64,000 bases of DNA from CAVUCH01 sp963763095 (GTDB lineage: Bacteria > Acidobacteriota > Vicinamibacteria > Vicinamibacterales > JAENWD01), in NCBI GenBank assembly GCA_963763095.1, contig CAVXNR010000009.1:215940-279939 (forward strand). The letters run 5' to 3'. Position numbers and translations under genes: made by a program. Below, piece after piece: positions 46,357-56,501 of the stretch. The first letter of the stretch is position 1; the number at the start of each line of letters is the position of its first letter. The notes under the pieces are model-generated. The model had not been told where the DNA came from and made no database searches. It saw only the letters and a list, made by a program, of their open reading frames with translations.

Positions 46357-46408
46357 GGTGCAGCATTCTACGCCGCGCGAGAAGGTTCCTTGCGCCGGCC
46401 GTTCAGCT

Positions 46409-47831
46409 TCACTCCCTCAGCACCTCGCGGAGGGCTCGCCGGGCCGCGTGGTAGCCGCACATCCCATGCACCCCCACGCCAGGCGGCGTCGATGCGGAGC
46501 AGAGATACAGGCCGGGCACCGGCGTCGAGTAGTGCGACAGCGTGGGTCGCGCGACCAGCTGACGGGCGTCTGCCGCGCCCGAGGCGATGTCGCCGCCGAC
46601 GTAGTTCGGGTTGTGCCGCTCCAGCGCAGCGGGCGGCATGACGTGGCGCGCGAGGATCCGGTCGCGGAACCCGGGCGCGAAGCGCTCCACCTGGGCCTCG
46701 ATGCGCGGCAGCATGTCCACTCCGGACCCCCGCGGCACATGACAGTACCCCCACGCCGTGTGCTGCCCTGCCGGGGCGCGTGAGGGATCGAACGGCGTGT
46801 GCTGCGCAAGGAGCACGAACGGGTGTTCTGCATGCCGCCCCTCCCAGGCTGCCCGCTCTGACGCGGCAATCTCCTCGAGCGTACCGCCGACGTGCACGGT
46901 TGCTGACCGCGTGCAGGCCTCTGCCGTCCACGGAATGGGCGCGCCGAGTGCCCAATCGACCTTGAACACCCCCATGCCGTACCGGTATTGCTCGAGGCGG
47001 CGCCGGTACGCGGGGGGCAGGCGATGGCCCGCGATCCTCAGGAACGGGGCGGGAGAGAGGTCACAGAGGATTGCGCGCGCCGGCGGGAGATCGTCGAGCG
47101 ATGCAATGGGGGTGTTGGTGACGACCTCTCCCCCAAGCGAGCGCAGATGCGCTACGAGGGCGTCCGCGAGGCGCTGGGCGCCGCCGCGGGGAAACATCCA
47201 TCCGGCAAGATGCGCAGTGGCCCCGAGCACCAGCCCGAAGGCGGCGGTGATGGCGTGCTCGAGCGGCAGCATGCCGTGGGCCGCCAGACCCGCGAAGAGC
47301 GCGCGCGCAGGGGCGTCGGCGAACGTGCTCGAGGCGAGCCCGCGCGCAGACCGGATCGCCTGGCGTCCGAACCGTGCGAGCACCAGCGGATGCCGCGGCC
47401 ATCGCGGCGGACCGAGCACCGCCTCCTCCAGGCGGGCCCAGTCTGCGACGGTGGGTCCTACCAGTTGCGCATACGCGGTTCCATCCGCCCCAAGCCCGGC
47501 GGCCGTGTCGCGCACATCGTGCACCACGATCGCGGCCCGTCCGTCGTCCAGCGGATGTGCACACATCCCGGGCGGCCGTACCCACTCGAGGCCGTGCTGT
47601 GCCAGCGGCAACGATCCGAATCGCCGGCGAGATCGGCGCGAAGGGATGCACGGCCGAGCAGATGTCGTGCACGAACCCGGGCAGGGTGAGCTCCGCCGAG
47701 CGCATGCCTCCGCCGGCAATCGCGTCCGCCTCGAACACCGTGACGGTCCGGCCGGCCTGGGCCAGGAGGATCGCGGCGGCAAGGCCGTTCGGTCCGGATC
47801 CGATGACAATGGCGTCGAGCGTATGGGCCAT
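46409..47831 (-). pseudogene. FAD-dependent phytoene-desaturase-like oxidoreductase, frameshifted
   Basis: From ATG 47831 (MAHTLDAIVIGSGPNGLAAA) the protein has the FAD-binding GxGxxG and then VFEADAIAGGGMRSAEL. Around 47615 the frame breaks: SPAIR must continue as SLPLAQHGLEWV, which needs one base removed. The rest (about 400 residues) fits the NAD(P)/FAD-dependent desaturase/amine-oxidase family: GGAQRLADALVAHLRSLGGE, then HNPNYVGGDIASGAADA and the end YLCSASTPPGVGVHGMCG. The intact length would be about 473. It probably oxidises an isoprenoid or similar lipid; the single break could be a base-calling error. Confidence 0.82.
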
Positions 47832-47877
47832 AGGCTTGCTTCGGAGTCCCACGGTAGATCCCGATCACGAACATCGC

Positions 47878-49381
47878 ATGCTGATTGACCCAGCGCCGGC
47901 CGGGGGCGGCGAGACCCACGGGAGCGGCCAGTGGTTTTCTCGTTGGCTGTTCGAGCGCGCGCTGGCGCTCATCTACTTCACCGCCTTCCTGGTTGCGGTA
48001 AACCAGTTCGTGCCGCTGCTCGGCGAGCAGGGGCTGCTGCCTGTGCCGGAGTGGGTGCGCCAGGTACCATTCCGGGCCTCGCCCAGCCTCTTCTACCTGT
48101 TTCCCACGGACGCGGCCTTCCGCACCGCTGCCTGGTTGGGCCTCGTGCTCTCGGCAGTGGCGTTGACGGGCCTGACCAGCCGCGCCGGCAGCGCAGTGAC
48201 GGCCGCGGTGTGGGCGCTCCTCTGGCTGCTCTACCTCTCGTTCGTCAACGTCGGCCAGACCTTCTACGGCTTCGGCTGGGAAACGCTACTCCTCGAGACG
48301 GGGTTCCTCGCGATCTTTCTGGGCGGGCGCACCACGGAACCGAGTGTCGTGATCTCCTGGTTATTGCGATGGCTGCTCTTCCGGCTGCTGTTCGGCGCGG
48401 GGCTCATCAAGTGGCGCGGCGATCCGTGCTGGCTGGATCTGACGTGTCTCGAGTACTACTTCGAGACGCAGCCGATGCCGAATCCGCTGACGTGGGTACT
48501 TCCACTGGCTGCCCGCGGCCGTCCACCGCAGCGGCGTGGTAATCAATCATGTCGTCGAGCTCGGCGTTCCGTTCCTCTATTTCGCGCCGCAGCCGATCGC
48601 CGCGGTCGCGGGGCTCGTCACGATTGCATTTCAACTCATTCTGATCGTCAGCGGCAATCTATCCTGGCTGAACTGGCTGACCATCGTGCTCGCGATTGCA
48701 ACCATTCACGACCCCTGGCTCGCCTGGATCCCGGTGCGCCGTCCACGGCTGCGAGCGCCGACGGCTGCGCGCCGAACGGCTCTGTACGCCGTCGCGCTGG
48801 TGGTTGGCTTCCTCAGCCTCGCGCCCACGCTGAACATGCTCTCGCCCGCGCAGGTGATGAACACGTCGTTCGAGCCGCTGCACATCGTGAACACCTACGG
48901 GGCGTTCGGTTCGATCACGAGGGAGCGTCTCGAGATCGTGATCGAGGGGACCGACGAGCGCGAGATCACGGAGGCGACCCGCTGGCGCGAGTACGAATTC
49001 AAGGGAAAGCCGGGGGATCCCAGGCGCATGCCCCCGCAGTTCGCGCCGTACCACCTCAGGCTCGATTGGCTGATGTGGTTTGCGGCGATGTCACAGCCGA
49101 GCGATTACGAGTGGTTCGTGCCTCTGCTCGTGAAGTTGTTGCACGGCGACCCGGGCACGCTCGGTCTCCTACGGTCCAATCCATTTCCGGATCGGCCGCC
49201 GCGATTCATCCGCGCACAGCACTACCGGTATCGTCTCACCCCGCCGGCTGAGCGCGCATCAACTGGCCGCTGGTGGTCTCGCGAGCTGATCGGCCCGTAC
49301 TACCCGGCTATCTCGCTGCGCCGCGACGATGCTGACCGCCGCCCGGATCCCCCGGCAGGCCTGGGCGGCGAACGGCGCTGA
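47878..49381 (+). pseudogene. Lipase-maturation-factor-like membrane protein, frameshifted
   Basis: From ATG 47878 the first part (about 205 residues) has several membrane segments and the LMF1-type motif LLFGAGLIKWRGDPCWLDLT, then LEYYFETQPMPNPLTW. At 48494-48496 one extra g breaks the frame; removal gives LTWYFHWLPAAVHRSGVVIN. The second part has more membrane segments and the family end: VNTYGAFGSITRERLEIVIE, EYEFKGKPGDPRRMPPQFAP and PYHLRLDWLMWFAA. The intact protein would be about 500 residues. LMF proteins assist lipase folding in animals; the bacterial role is unknown. Confidence 0.85.
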
Positions 49382-49437
49382 CCTCATGCCTTCGGGATGG
49401 TCCGGGCACCGATCGATGGTGGTGCTAGGATCCGCGG

Positions 49438-50575
49438 ATGAGTCGAGGGTTGACGTGTGCCGTCGTTGCGATCTTCGCCCTGAGTCCCAGCGGGAGACGC
49501 ACAGGAGCGCCGGCAACGTCTCGTGGTGCCTGGCCCCGCCGGATTCCAGGTTCTCACCGCCGACCTCCACCTGCACTCGGTGTTCTCCGACGGCGAGGTC
49601 TGGCCCACGGTGCACGTCCGCGAAGCATGGCGTGACGGACTTGACGTCATCTCGCTCACGGAGCATCGCGAATACAGGCCGCATGCCCGCGATCTGAGCG
49701 GCGGAGCGCTGCGGGCGTAGGAACTGGCAGAGCCGCTTGCGGAGCAGCTCGGGATGCTGCTGGTGCCTGGTGTGGAGATCACGCGTCCCGTTCCCGAACA
49801 GGCCTCCTCCTGGCCGGTCGGCAGCGCGCATTTCAACGCACTGTTCATCACGCGACGAGGAGCCGCTCGGTGCGCCGGACCTCGCGATCGCGCTCGGCAC
49901 CGCACGCAGCCAGGGCGGCTTCGTCACGTGGAACCACCCGCAGTTCATGGGGCGGCCGGCCCAGTGGTATCCGCACGTCAACGAACTGTTCGAGCGGCGT
50001 CTGTTCTCGGGCATCGAGGTGGTGAACGGCGACGAGTACTCACCCGAGGCGTTCGCGTGGGCGCTGGAGCGGCGCCTGACGATCCTCGCGTGCAGCGATG
50101 CACACCTGCCCATGCCTGCCCACCTGCGCTCGGCTCGGCGTCCGGTCACGCTGCTGTTCGCGCGGGGGCGCGACCTCGCGGCCGATCAGAGAGGCGCTGG
50201 TCGAACGACGAACGGCGGCATGGCTCGACGACGATGTGTGGGGCGAGGAGGAGTGGCTGCGTGCGATCTGGGAGGGGGCCATCCAGACGTCTGCGGCGGC
50301 GACGCCGCGCGTTGGCGCGCGGGAGGGGACTTTGCGGTCACACTCGAGAACACCTCGGCGATCGACTTGGACGTGGAGGTCGAGTCCGCCCCGGCGTGGC
50401 TGCGTGTGTCATCGGTCACGCTGCCCCGCTCTGCGACGGCGCTGCTGCGGGGACGGGTGCTCGACAGTGCTCCGGCCGGACCGCAGCAGATCGCGCTCGG
50501 CGTGCGCGTGCGCAACCTGCACGTGCGGCCGGACGCACAGCTCCGCGCGACGCTCACGCTGCCCGTCGTCGATAG
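49438..50575 (+). pseudogene. Sb-PDE/PHP-family phosphodiesterase, multiply broken
   Basis: A PHP metallohydrolase can be followed across frames. It has a signal-like start (MSRGLTCAVVAIFALSPS), then after a shift near 49500 TADLHLHSVFSDGEVWPTVH and SLTEHREYRPHARDLS. Next is a TAG stop at 49718-49720 where the family has tyrosine (YELAEP), then LLVPGVEITRPVPEQ. A shift near 49855 leads to GFVTWNHPQFMGRPAQWYPH, GIEVVNGDEYSPEAFAWALE and LACSDAHLP. A shift near 50180 gives IREALVERRTAAWLDDDVWG. A shift near 50315 leads to a beta-sandwich tail. The histidine-rich motifs are those of the Sb-PDE group of secreted phosphodiesterases. With five lesions it is more likely truly decayed than misread. 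Confidence 0.8.
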
Positions 50576-50617
50576 ACCGTTGCGATGGCGCGGCCTGCTG
50601 AGCGCGAACTATGAGCC

Positions 50618-52072
50618 TCAACGCGGGCGTCTGCCGGGCCGCGGGCCCGGACCGCCGCCCCGGTATGGACGCGACGGACCTCTTGGCCGCTCGACGTGCG
50701 GCGCGGCCGGAGGGATCTCCACCTCGCGGTCGCCGCCTTCGCCCGCGATCGCGGCATGGGCGATCTTCACCGCCGCGGCCGCGACATCCAGCACGTCGAA
50801 CTCCTCCGCGAGCGATTCCACCACCACACGGGCATCGTCCAGATCGCCGGCCAGAATGCGATCGCGCAGGAACCCGCGCGTCGATTCCATCCGCTTGGCC
50901 CTGAGGTCGGCAACCGTCGGCACGGAGCCGACTTCGATCTTCTGCTTCGTGAAGTGCTCGATCGTGCGGAGGAGCCGGTGCTCTCGCGGCTCCACGAGCG
51001 TGATGGCCGTCCCCTCGCGGCCGGCGCGGCCGGTGCGGCCGATGCGATGCACGTAGTCCTCCGCCGCGGATGGCAGGTCGTAGTTGAAGACGTGCGACAA
51101 CTGCTCGATGTCGAGTCCCCGCGCGGCGACGTCGGTGGCGATCAGCAGGTCCGCTTTCGCGGCACGAAAGCGGTTCATCACGCTGTCGCGCTGACGCTGC
51201 TGCATCCCGCCATGGAGCGCCTCTGCACGGTAGCCATGCGCGTTCAGCGTCTCGACGAGCGTGTCCACTTCGAGGCGCGTCCGGCAGAACACGAGGGCCG
51301 ACGAGGGGCTCTCCATGTCGAGCACGCGCTGCAGGGCCGCCGGCTTCTGCGCCCGCCCGACCACATAGGCCAGCTGGCGCACCCGCGGCAATTGTCCGGC
51401 GACCGTCTTCTCGCGCGCCACTGTTATCCGCTGCGGATCGCGCAGGTGCTTGTGGGCAATCGAGAGGATGCGCGGCGGGATCGTGGCGGAAAACAGCGCC
51501 GTCTGACGTGCGGCGGGCGTCGCTTCGAGTATGGCGTCGAGATCTTCGGCAAAGCCCATGTCGAGCATCTCGTCGGCCTCGTCGAGCACCAGCACGCGCA
51601 GGCCCTCGAGGTCGAGGGTGCGCCGCCGCAGATGATCGAGCGCGCGCCCAGGTGTCGCCACGACGATGTCGGCGCCACGCCCCAGGGCACGGATCTGCAT
51701 CGACATCGACGCGCCCCCGTACACGGGGACGACGAACAGCCCGGAGTTGCGCGCGTACTTGTGAATCGCCTCGGCCACCTGCATCGCCAGCTCGCGTGTC
51801 GGTACGAGCACGAGGCCGCGGGTGCGCCGCCGCCCGGACGGCGGGTTGGTGAGGAGGTGGTGCAGCATCGGCAGCGCGAAGGCCGCCGTCTTTCCGGTGC
51901 CGGTGGCCGCCTGCGCGAGCATGTCGCGGCCGGTCAGCAGCAGGGGGATCGTTTCGCACTGCACCGGCGTCGGCTCCTCGTAGCCGAGCGAGGTGACGGC
52001 GTTCACGAGGGTATCGGCAAGGCCAAATGCGGCAAAGCCGCCGTTGCCTGATGCATCGCGCGGTGGCGTCAT
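50618..52072 (-). CDS. DEAD-box RNA helicase, short form
   Basis: This 484-residue helicase has the Q motif (GYEEPTPVQCETIP), motif I AATGTGKTAAF, motif Ia PTRELAMQ, motif II DEAD in VLVLDEADEMLDMG, motif III SAT, motif IV-V VFCRTRLEVDTLVE and LLIATDVAARGLDIE, and motif VI HRIGRTGRAGR. After residue 440 it ends in an Arg/Pro/Gly-rich tail (PSRPYRGGGPGPRPGRRPR). Related DeaD proteins normally carry a C-terminal DbpA RNA-binding domain of about 75 residues, which is absent. It unwinds structured RNA, for example in ribosome assembly or cold response. It converges with the broken phosphodiesterase gene. Confidence 0.92.
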   Translation of the reverse strand: MTPPRDASGNGGFAAFGLADTLVNAVTSLGYEEPTPVQCETIPLLLTGRDMLAQAATGTGKTAAFALPMLHHLLTNPPSGRRRTRGLVLVPTRELAMQVAEAIHKYARNSGLFVVPVYGGASMSMQIRALGRGADIVVATPGRALDHLRRRTLDLEGLRVLVLDEADEMLDMGFAEDLDAILEATPAARQTALFSATIPPRILSIAHKHLRDPQRITVAREKTVAGQLPRVRQLAYVVGRAQKPAALQRVLDMESPSSALVFCRTRLEVDTLVETLNAHGYRAEALHGGMQQRQRDSVMNRFRAAKADLLIATDVAARGLDIEQLSHVFNYDLPSAAEDYVHRIGRTGRAGREGTAITLVEPREHRLLRTIEHFTKQKIEVGSVPTVADLRAKRMESTRGFLRDRILAGDLDDARVVVESLAEEFDVLDVAAAAVKIAHAAIAGEGGDREVEIPPAAPHVERPRGPSRPYRGGGPGPRPGRRPR

Positions 52073-52170
52073 GCGTCCATTCTGGCGTACTCGATCACGA
52101 TATGAGGCAGGCCGGGCGGGCAGGGTCGTGAACGCCGGAGGCTGTGAGCTGTCGGGACCGCCGTTTGCTT

Positions 52171-53020
52171 ATGAGCTTCGACGTGCCCACAGACGCCCGT
52201 CCACGTGTCCGGTCTGTACTGATCTGTCATCGCGGCGCCCTCCTCGACCGTGAAGGCCTCAGCGCCTGGATGGCCAGCTTCAGTGAGCTGGCCGGGATCG
52301 TCGAGCTGGCCGAAACCAGCAATCGCACCCTGCAGCGGATCAAGGCGCAGGTGCGTCGTTCGGGCGTATGGCGGCTGCTGGACGTGTTCGCGCTGCGTCT
52401 GTACTACCGCATGGCACACGCCCGCCGCGACCGGCAGTTCGAGCGCGACGACGGTCGCCGCGCTGTCGGCGCGTTTCGGTCCGCCGCCAGCGGTGCCTGT
52501 GCTGCAGGCCAACTCCGTCAACGCGCCGGAGACGATCGCGTTCCTGGAGAGCTGCCGTCCGGACTTCGTGATCGCGCGATGCAAGACCCTCCTGAAACCC
52601 GCCGTGTTTCAGGTCCCGACAAGCGGGACGTACGTGCTGCACCCCGGCATCTGCCCCGAGTACCGCAACGCCCATGGGTGCTTCTGGGCGCTCGCGGCCG
52701 GCGATCTCGAACGGGTGGGCCTGACGCTGCTGCGGATCGACGCGGGCGTCGACACCGGACCCATCTACGGGTACTTCACCTACCCGTTCGACGAGCGGGG
52801 CGAGACGCACGTGCGGATTCAACAACGCGTGCTGACCGAGAATCTGGATGCAATTCGCGACAGGCTGCTCGACGCCGTCGCAGGGCGTGCCGAGCGAATC
52901 GACACCGCGGGACGCACCAGCGCCGTGTGGGGTCAGCCGTGGCTGACGGCCTTTGCGCGGTGGAAATGGGCGGCCCGCCGCCGTCCGGGGAGAGCGAATG
53001 CGCGCATTGCTCTATCATGA
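52171..53020 (+). pseudogene. Formyltransferase-like protein, one frameshift
   Basis: From ATG 52171 (an upstream ATG lies at 52144) the reading runs VLICHRGALLDREGLSAWMA and on to RDRQFERD. Near 52450 the frame breaks and one base fewer gives TVAALSARFGPPPAVPVLQA. The second part has the formyl-transferase core: RPDFVIARCKTLLKPAVFQV, HPGICPEYRNAHGCFWALAA, GLTLLRIDAGVDTGPIYGY. The intact protein would be about 282 residues and use 10-formyl-tetrahydrofolate to formylate an amine, likely on a sugar. It overlaps the deacetylase gene by 23 bases. A possible substrate of the deacetylase product would fit. Confidence 0.78.
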
Positions 53021-53783
53021 CGTCGCGCCGCGCGAGGAGTGGAACGCCACGGGCTTCGAGGGCGGGGACGCGGCAGTGTACAAGTTCGAACGCGTCGACT
53101 TCGAGCGGCATCTCGATGCACTTGCAACCACCGGCCGGCCACCCGCACTCGTCACGGGTGCGGCGCCGGACAGCTGGCTGATTACGTTCGACGACGGCGG
53201 CGCCAGCGCGCTCAAGTACATCGCGCCAGCCCTGGAGGCGCGCGGATGGCGCGGCCACTTCTTCATGACGCTCGGCCGCCTCGGCACCGCGCAGTTCCTC
53301 GATGCCGACGGTATCCGGGAGCTCCATCGGCGCGGCCACATCGTCGGCAGCCACACCGTGACACATCCCCTCCAGATGTCGTCGTGCAGCGTGGAGCAGC
53401 TCCGCCGTGAATGGGCGGAGAGCAGCGACATGCTCGCCGACATCCTGCACGAACGACCCACCGTCGCCTCAGTGCCTGGCGGTGCGTTCAGCGACGCCGT
53501 TGCGAGCACCGCGGGGGAAGCCGGCATCCGGCTCCTCTTCACCTCGGAACCGACGTCACGAACCTGGCAGGTCGGGCCGGTACGCTGCATCGGGCGGTTC
53601 ACGTTGTGGAACGGGATGCCCCCCGCTGCCGCGTGTGCCTGCGCCACGGGCCGCGGGCTGTGGCCGATGCGTCAGCGCGCCACCTGGGAGACGAAGAAGC
53701 TCGTGAAGGCGATGCTCGGTCCCGCATATCTCCGCGTGCGCAAGCGGATCCTCGACGCACGGCTCGAGAAGGCGGACGCCTGA
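52998..53783 (+). CDS. Polysaccharide deacetylase (NodB-type)
   Basis: From ATG 52998 (preceded by GGGGAGAG) the protein is 261 residues. NodB motif 1 is TFDDGGASALKYI (catalytic and metal aspartates) and motif 2 is GSHTVTHPLQMSS (metal histidines). RGWRGHFFMTLGRLG, TVASVPGGAFSDAV and a C-terminal helical end complete the family pattern. There is no signal peptide, so it may act in the cytoplasm on a lipid-linked sugar, removing an N-acetyl group. It overlaps the formyltransferase gene, which could use the exposed amine. Confidence 0.88.
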   Translation: MRALLYHDVAPREEWNATGFEGGDAAVYKFERVDFERHLDALATTGRPPALVTGAAPDSWLITFDDGGASALKYIAPALEARGWRGHFFMTLGRLGTAQFLDADGIRELHRRGHIVGSHTVTHPLQMSSCSVEQLRREWAESSDMLADILHERPTVASVPGGAFSDAVASTAGEAGIRLLFTSEPTSRTWQVGPVRCIGRFTLWNGMPPAAACACATGRGLWPMRQRATWETKKLVKAMLGPAYLRVRKRILDARLEKADA

Positions 53784-53840
53784 TCCCCCGCCAGGCTGGT
53801 CTCCAGACGTGATGGACGGGACTGCCGCGGCCGGGCCATC

Positions 53841-55490
53841 ATGCTCGGTCACATGATCTCGTTCTCGCGCATCAGCAAGCAGTACGGCCGGCAGATTCTC
53901 TTCGTTGACGCCTCGTTCCAGCTCAATCCTGGCGACAAGGTCGGCCTCGTCGGGCCGAACGGCTCCGGCAAGACGACACTCTTCCGGATGATCGCCGGCG
54001 AGGAGGTGCCCGACGAGGGGGATGTGTCGGTGCCAAAGAAGGTGACGGTCGGCTACTTTCGCCAGGACGTCGAGGAGATGTCCGGCCGATCGGTGCTCGA
54101 CGAAGCGATTCACGGCAGCGGCAGGGTCGGTGACCTCCACCACGAGCTCGAGGCACTGCAGCACGCGATGGCAGACCCGGCACAGGCCGATGATCTGGAG
54201 CGGATCCTCTCGCGATTCGGCGAGGTACAGGAAGAGTACGACCATCTCGGCGGCTATGCGCTGGAGGCACAGGCCCGGGAGGTGCTGCACGGCCTCGGCT
54301 TCGAGGACGATCGCATCGACGGTGACGTGGGTGCGCTCTCGGGCGGCTGGAAGATGCGCGTGGCGATGGCGCGCGTCCTTCTCGGGCGGCCGGACGTGCT
54401 CTTGATGGACGAACCCACCAACCACCTTGATATCGAGTCCATCATCTGGCTCGAGGGATTTCTGCGATCGCAGGCCGGCTCGCTGCTCATGACGTCGCAC
54501 GACCGCGAGTTCATGAACCGCGTCGTGTCCAGGGTCGCCGAGATCGACGGGGGAGAAATCACGACCTACTCGGGCAACTACGACTTCTACGAGCGCGAGC
54601 GGGCGATCCGCGAGACGAACCGCGAAGCCGCCTACGCGCGCCAACAGTCCATGCTGGCCAAGGAACAGCGCTTCATCGATCGGTTCGCGGCGCATGCGGC
54701 CAAGGCCGCGCAGGTGCAGAGCCGGGTGAAGGCGTTGGAGAAGATCGAGAAGCTCGAACTGCCGAAGAAACGCCGCGTGGTGCGGTTCGAGTTCCGCGCG
54801 CCGCCGCGTTCGGGCGAGCAGGTGGCGGTGCTCGAAGGCGTGACCAAGGCATACGGCGGTCGCGTCGTGCACGATGCGCTCGACCTGCTGATTCGCCGCG
54901 GCGAGCGGTGGTGCGTCATGGGAAAGAACGGCGCTGGCAAGTCGACGCTGTTGAAGATGGTGGCGGGCCAGGTGCGGCCGGATGCCGGCGATGTGAAGCT
55001 CGGTGCGAGCCTGCACATGGGATATTTCGCACAGCAGTCGCTGGACCTGCTCGATCCCGATCTCACCATCGAGGAACAGCTCCAGAAGGACTTCCCGGGC
55101 GAATCGATCGGGACGCTGCGAAGCCTCGCCGGTGCATTCCAGTTCTCAGGGGATGACACGGACAAGCGGATCCGGTCGCTGTCGGGCGGCGAGAAGACGC
55201 GCCTGGTGCTCGCGCGCATGCTGCTCAACCCGCCCAACTTCCTCGTGCTCGACGAGCCGACCAACCATCTCGATCTCGCGACCAAGGAGATGCTGCTCGA
55301 CTCGCTCACACGCTTCGACGGCACCATGCTGTTCGTGTCGCACGACCGCGAGTTCCTCCGCGGGCTGAGCAACCGCGTCCTCGAGCTCGGGGGCGAGAGC
55401 GGCACCGAGGCGCAGCCGCACGCGTATCCGGGTTCGTACATCGAGTACGTGGAGCGCACCGGGCACGAGGCGCCAGGCGTCCATCGCTGA
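53841..55490 (+). CDS. ABC-F family ATPase
   Basis: This 549-residue protein has two ABC domains in one chain and no membrane segment. Domain 1 has VGPNGSGKTTLFRMI, LSGGWKMRVAMARVL and LMDEPTNHLDIESIIWLEGF; domain 2 has MGKNGAGKSTLLKMV, LSGGEKTRLVLARML and VLDEPTNHLDLATKEMLLD. The linker between them (about 250-325) is a coiled helix with many charged residues (AHAAKAAQVQSRVKALEKIE). ABC-F proteins bind the ribosomal E site and rescue or regulate translation. A start at 53853 (MISFSRISKQYG) is also possible. The subfamily was not resolved. Confidence 0.9.
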   Translation: MLGHMISFSRISKQYGRQILFVDASFQLNPGDKVGLVGPNGSGKTTLFRMIAGEEVPDEGDVSVPKKVTVGYFRQDVEEMSGRSVLDEAIHGSGRVGDLHHELEALQHAMADPAQADDLERILSRFGEVQEEYDHLGGYALEAQAREVLHGLGFEDDRIDGDVGALSGGWKMRVAMARVLLGRPDVLLMDEPTNHLDIESIIWLEGFLRSQAGSLLMTSHDREFMNRVVSRVAEIDGGEITTYSGNYDFYERERAIRETNREAAYARQQSMLAKEQRFIDRFAAHAAKAAQVQSRVKALEKIEKLELPKKRRVVRFEFRAPPRSGEQVAVLEGVTKAYGGRVVHDALDLLIRRGERWCVMGKNGAGKSTLLKMVAGQVRPDAGDVKLGASLHMGYFAQQSLDLLDPDLTIEEQLQKDFPGESIGTLRSLAGAFQFSGDDTDKRIRSLSGGEKTRLVLARMLLNPPNFLVLDEPTNHLDLATKEMLLDSLTRFDGTMLFVSHDREFLRGLSNRVLELGGESGTEAQPHAYPGSYIEYVERTGHEAPGVHR

Positions 55491-55586
55491 CGTGAATCCG
55501 GTGCGCCAGAGAGCGTGCCAGCGTCCGGTCCTCCGATGCGGCTTCTCTGCCCCTGCCTCGCGATCGAGCCGTTCGAAAACAAATAC

Positions 55587-55645
55587 TTGACGAGCGGTGC
55601 GACACAGTGTTATTTAACCAATTAGTTCAGTAACCGACTGGTTCA
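55587..55645 (+). promoter_or_regulatory. Promoter and operator of the ArsR-SRPBCC pair
   Basis: TTGACG (55587-55592) and TATTTA (55611-55616) are 18 bases apart. Overlapping the -10 and running to 55645 is an AT-rich stretch with imperfect inverted arms AACCA...TGGTT and a repeated GTTCA (in ATTAGTTCAG and ACTGGTTCAA). An ArsR dimer could bind it and shut its own operon. Confidence 0.5.
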
Positions 55646-55651
55646 ATACAC

Positions 55652-56014
55652 ATGGCAGCAGATCAGCTCAGCACCACGTTCGCGGCCCTCGCCGACCCGA
55701 CCCGCCGCGCGATTCTCGCCCGTCTGGCATCGGGCGAGTGCTCGGTCACCGAACTCGCGGAGCCTTTCGAGATGAGCATGCCGGCCGTCTCGAAGCACCT
55801 GCGCGTGCTCGAGCGCGCGGGGCTGATTGCCCGCGGCCGCGACGCGCAGTGGCGGCCGTGCCGGCTGAAAGCGGCCCCGCTGAAAGAGGTGGCCGACTGG
55901 GCGGAGCGCTACCGGGCGCTCTGGGAAGGCCGCCTGGACCGCCTCGAGATCTATCTGCAGGAACTCAAAGCACAGGAGAAGAGACATGGCCGTAAGCAGC
56001 GCAGCAAACAGTGA
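55652..56014 (+). CDS. ArsR-family winged-helix regulator
   Basis: This 120-residue protein has the ArsR fold: FAALADPTRRAILARLASGE, recognition helix MSMPAVSKHLRVLERAGLIA and wing RGRDAQWRPCRLKAAPLKEV. It lacks the CxC metal site of arsenic sensors, so it responds to something else. It ends with charged residues. It overlaps the SRPBCC gene by 29 bases. This ArsR-SRPBCC pairing is common and its ligands are mostly unknown; the regulator likely represses its own operon. Confidence 0.93.
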   Translation: MAADQLSTTFAALADPTRRAILARLASGECSVTELAEPFEMSMPAVSKHLRVLERAGLIARGRDAQWRPCRLKAAPLKEVADWAERYRALWEGRLDRLEIYLQELKAQEKRHGRKQRSKQ

Positions 56015-56501
56015 GACCTTCGAGGTCACCACACCGGGCGAGTGCGAGATTCGCATGACGCGTCTATTCGACGCGCCCAGGCACCTGGTGTTCGAGGCGA
56101 TGAGCAGGCCCGAACACATCAGCCGGTGGTGGGGTTGCCTCGGCGAGGGCTATTCCGTGCCGGTGTGCGAGGTCGATCTGCGTCCGGGCGGGGCGTGGCG
56201 CTTCGTCAGCCGGCACCCGAACGGCGAGGCCGGGTTCCACGGCGTGTATCGGGAGATCACGCCACCCGAACGCGTGGTGTTCACCGAGATCTTCGATCCG
56301 TTTCCGGACGCCGAATCGGTGGTGACTGCCGTGCTCACCGAGGAGAACGGGAAGACCCGCCTGACGGTGAGTTGCGTCTATCCCTCGCCGGAGGTTCGCG
56401 ACATCGTCCTCGGCACCGGCATGGCGAATGGTGCCGCGATCAGCTACGACCGCCTGGAGGAGGTTGCACGGGAGCTCCAGCGGCGCGAGTCTGCGCACTG
56501 A
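55986..56501 (+). CDS. SRPBCC/AHSA1-type ligand-binding protein
   Basis: This 171-residue protein has the AHA1/SRPBCC helix-grip fold: RLFDAPRHLVFEAMSRPEHI and SRWWGCLGEGYSVPVCEVDL, then RPGGAWRFV, GVYREITPPERVVFTEIFDP and a C-terminal helix. It starts inside the ArsR gene with a good site (AGGAGAAGAGAC) just ahead. Such proteins bind hydrophobic ligands. Together with ArsR it may form a sensor-and-sink pair for a small molecule. Confidence 0.9.
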   Translation: MAVSSAANSETFEVTTPGECEIRMTRLFDAPRHLVFEAMSRPEHISRWWGCLGEGYSVPVCEVDLRPGGAWRFVSRHPNGEAGFHGVYREITPPERVVFTEIFDPFPDAESVVTAVLTEENGKTRLTVSCVYPSPEVRDIVLGTGMANGAAISYDRLEEVARELQRRESAH

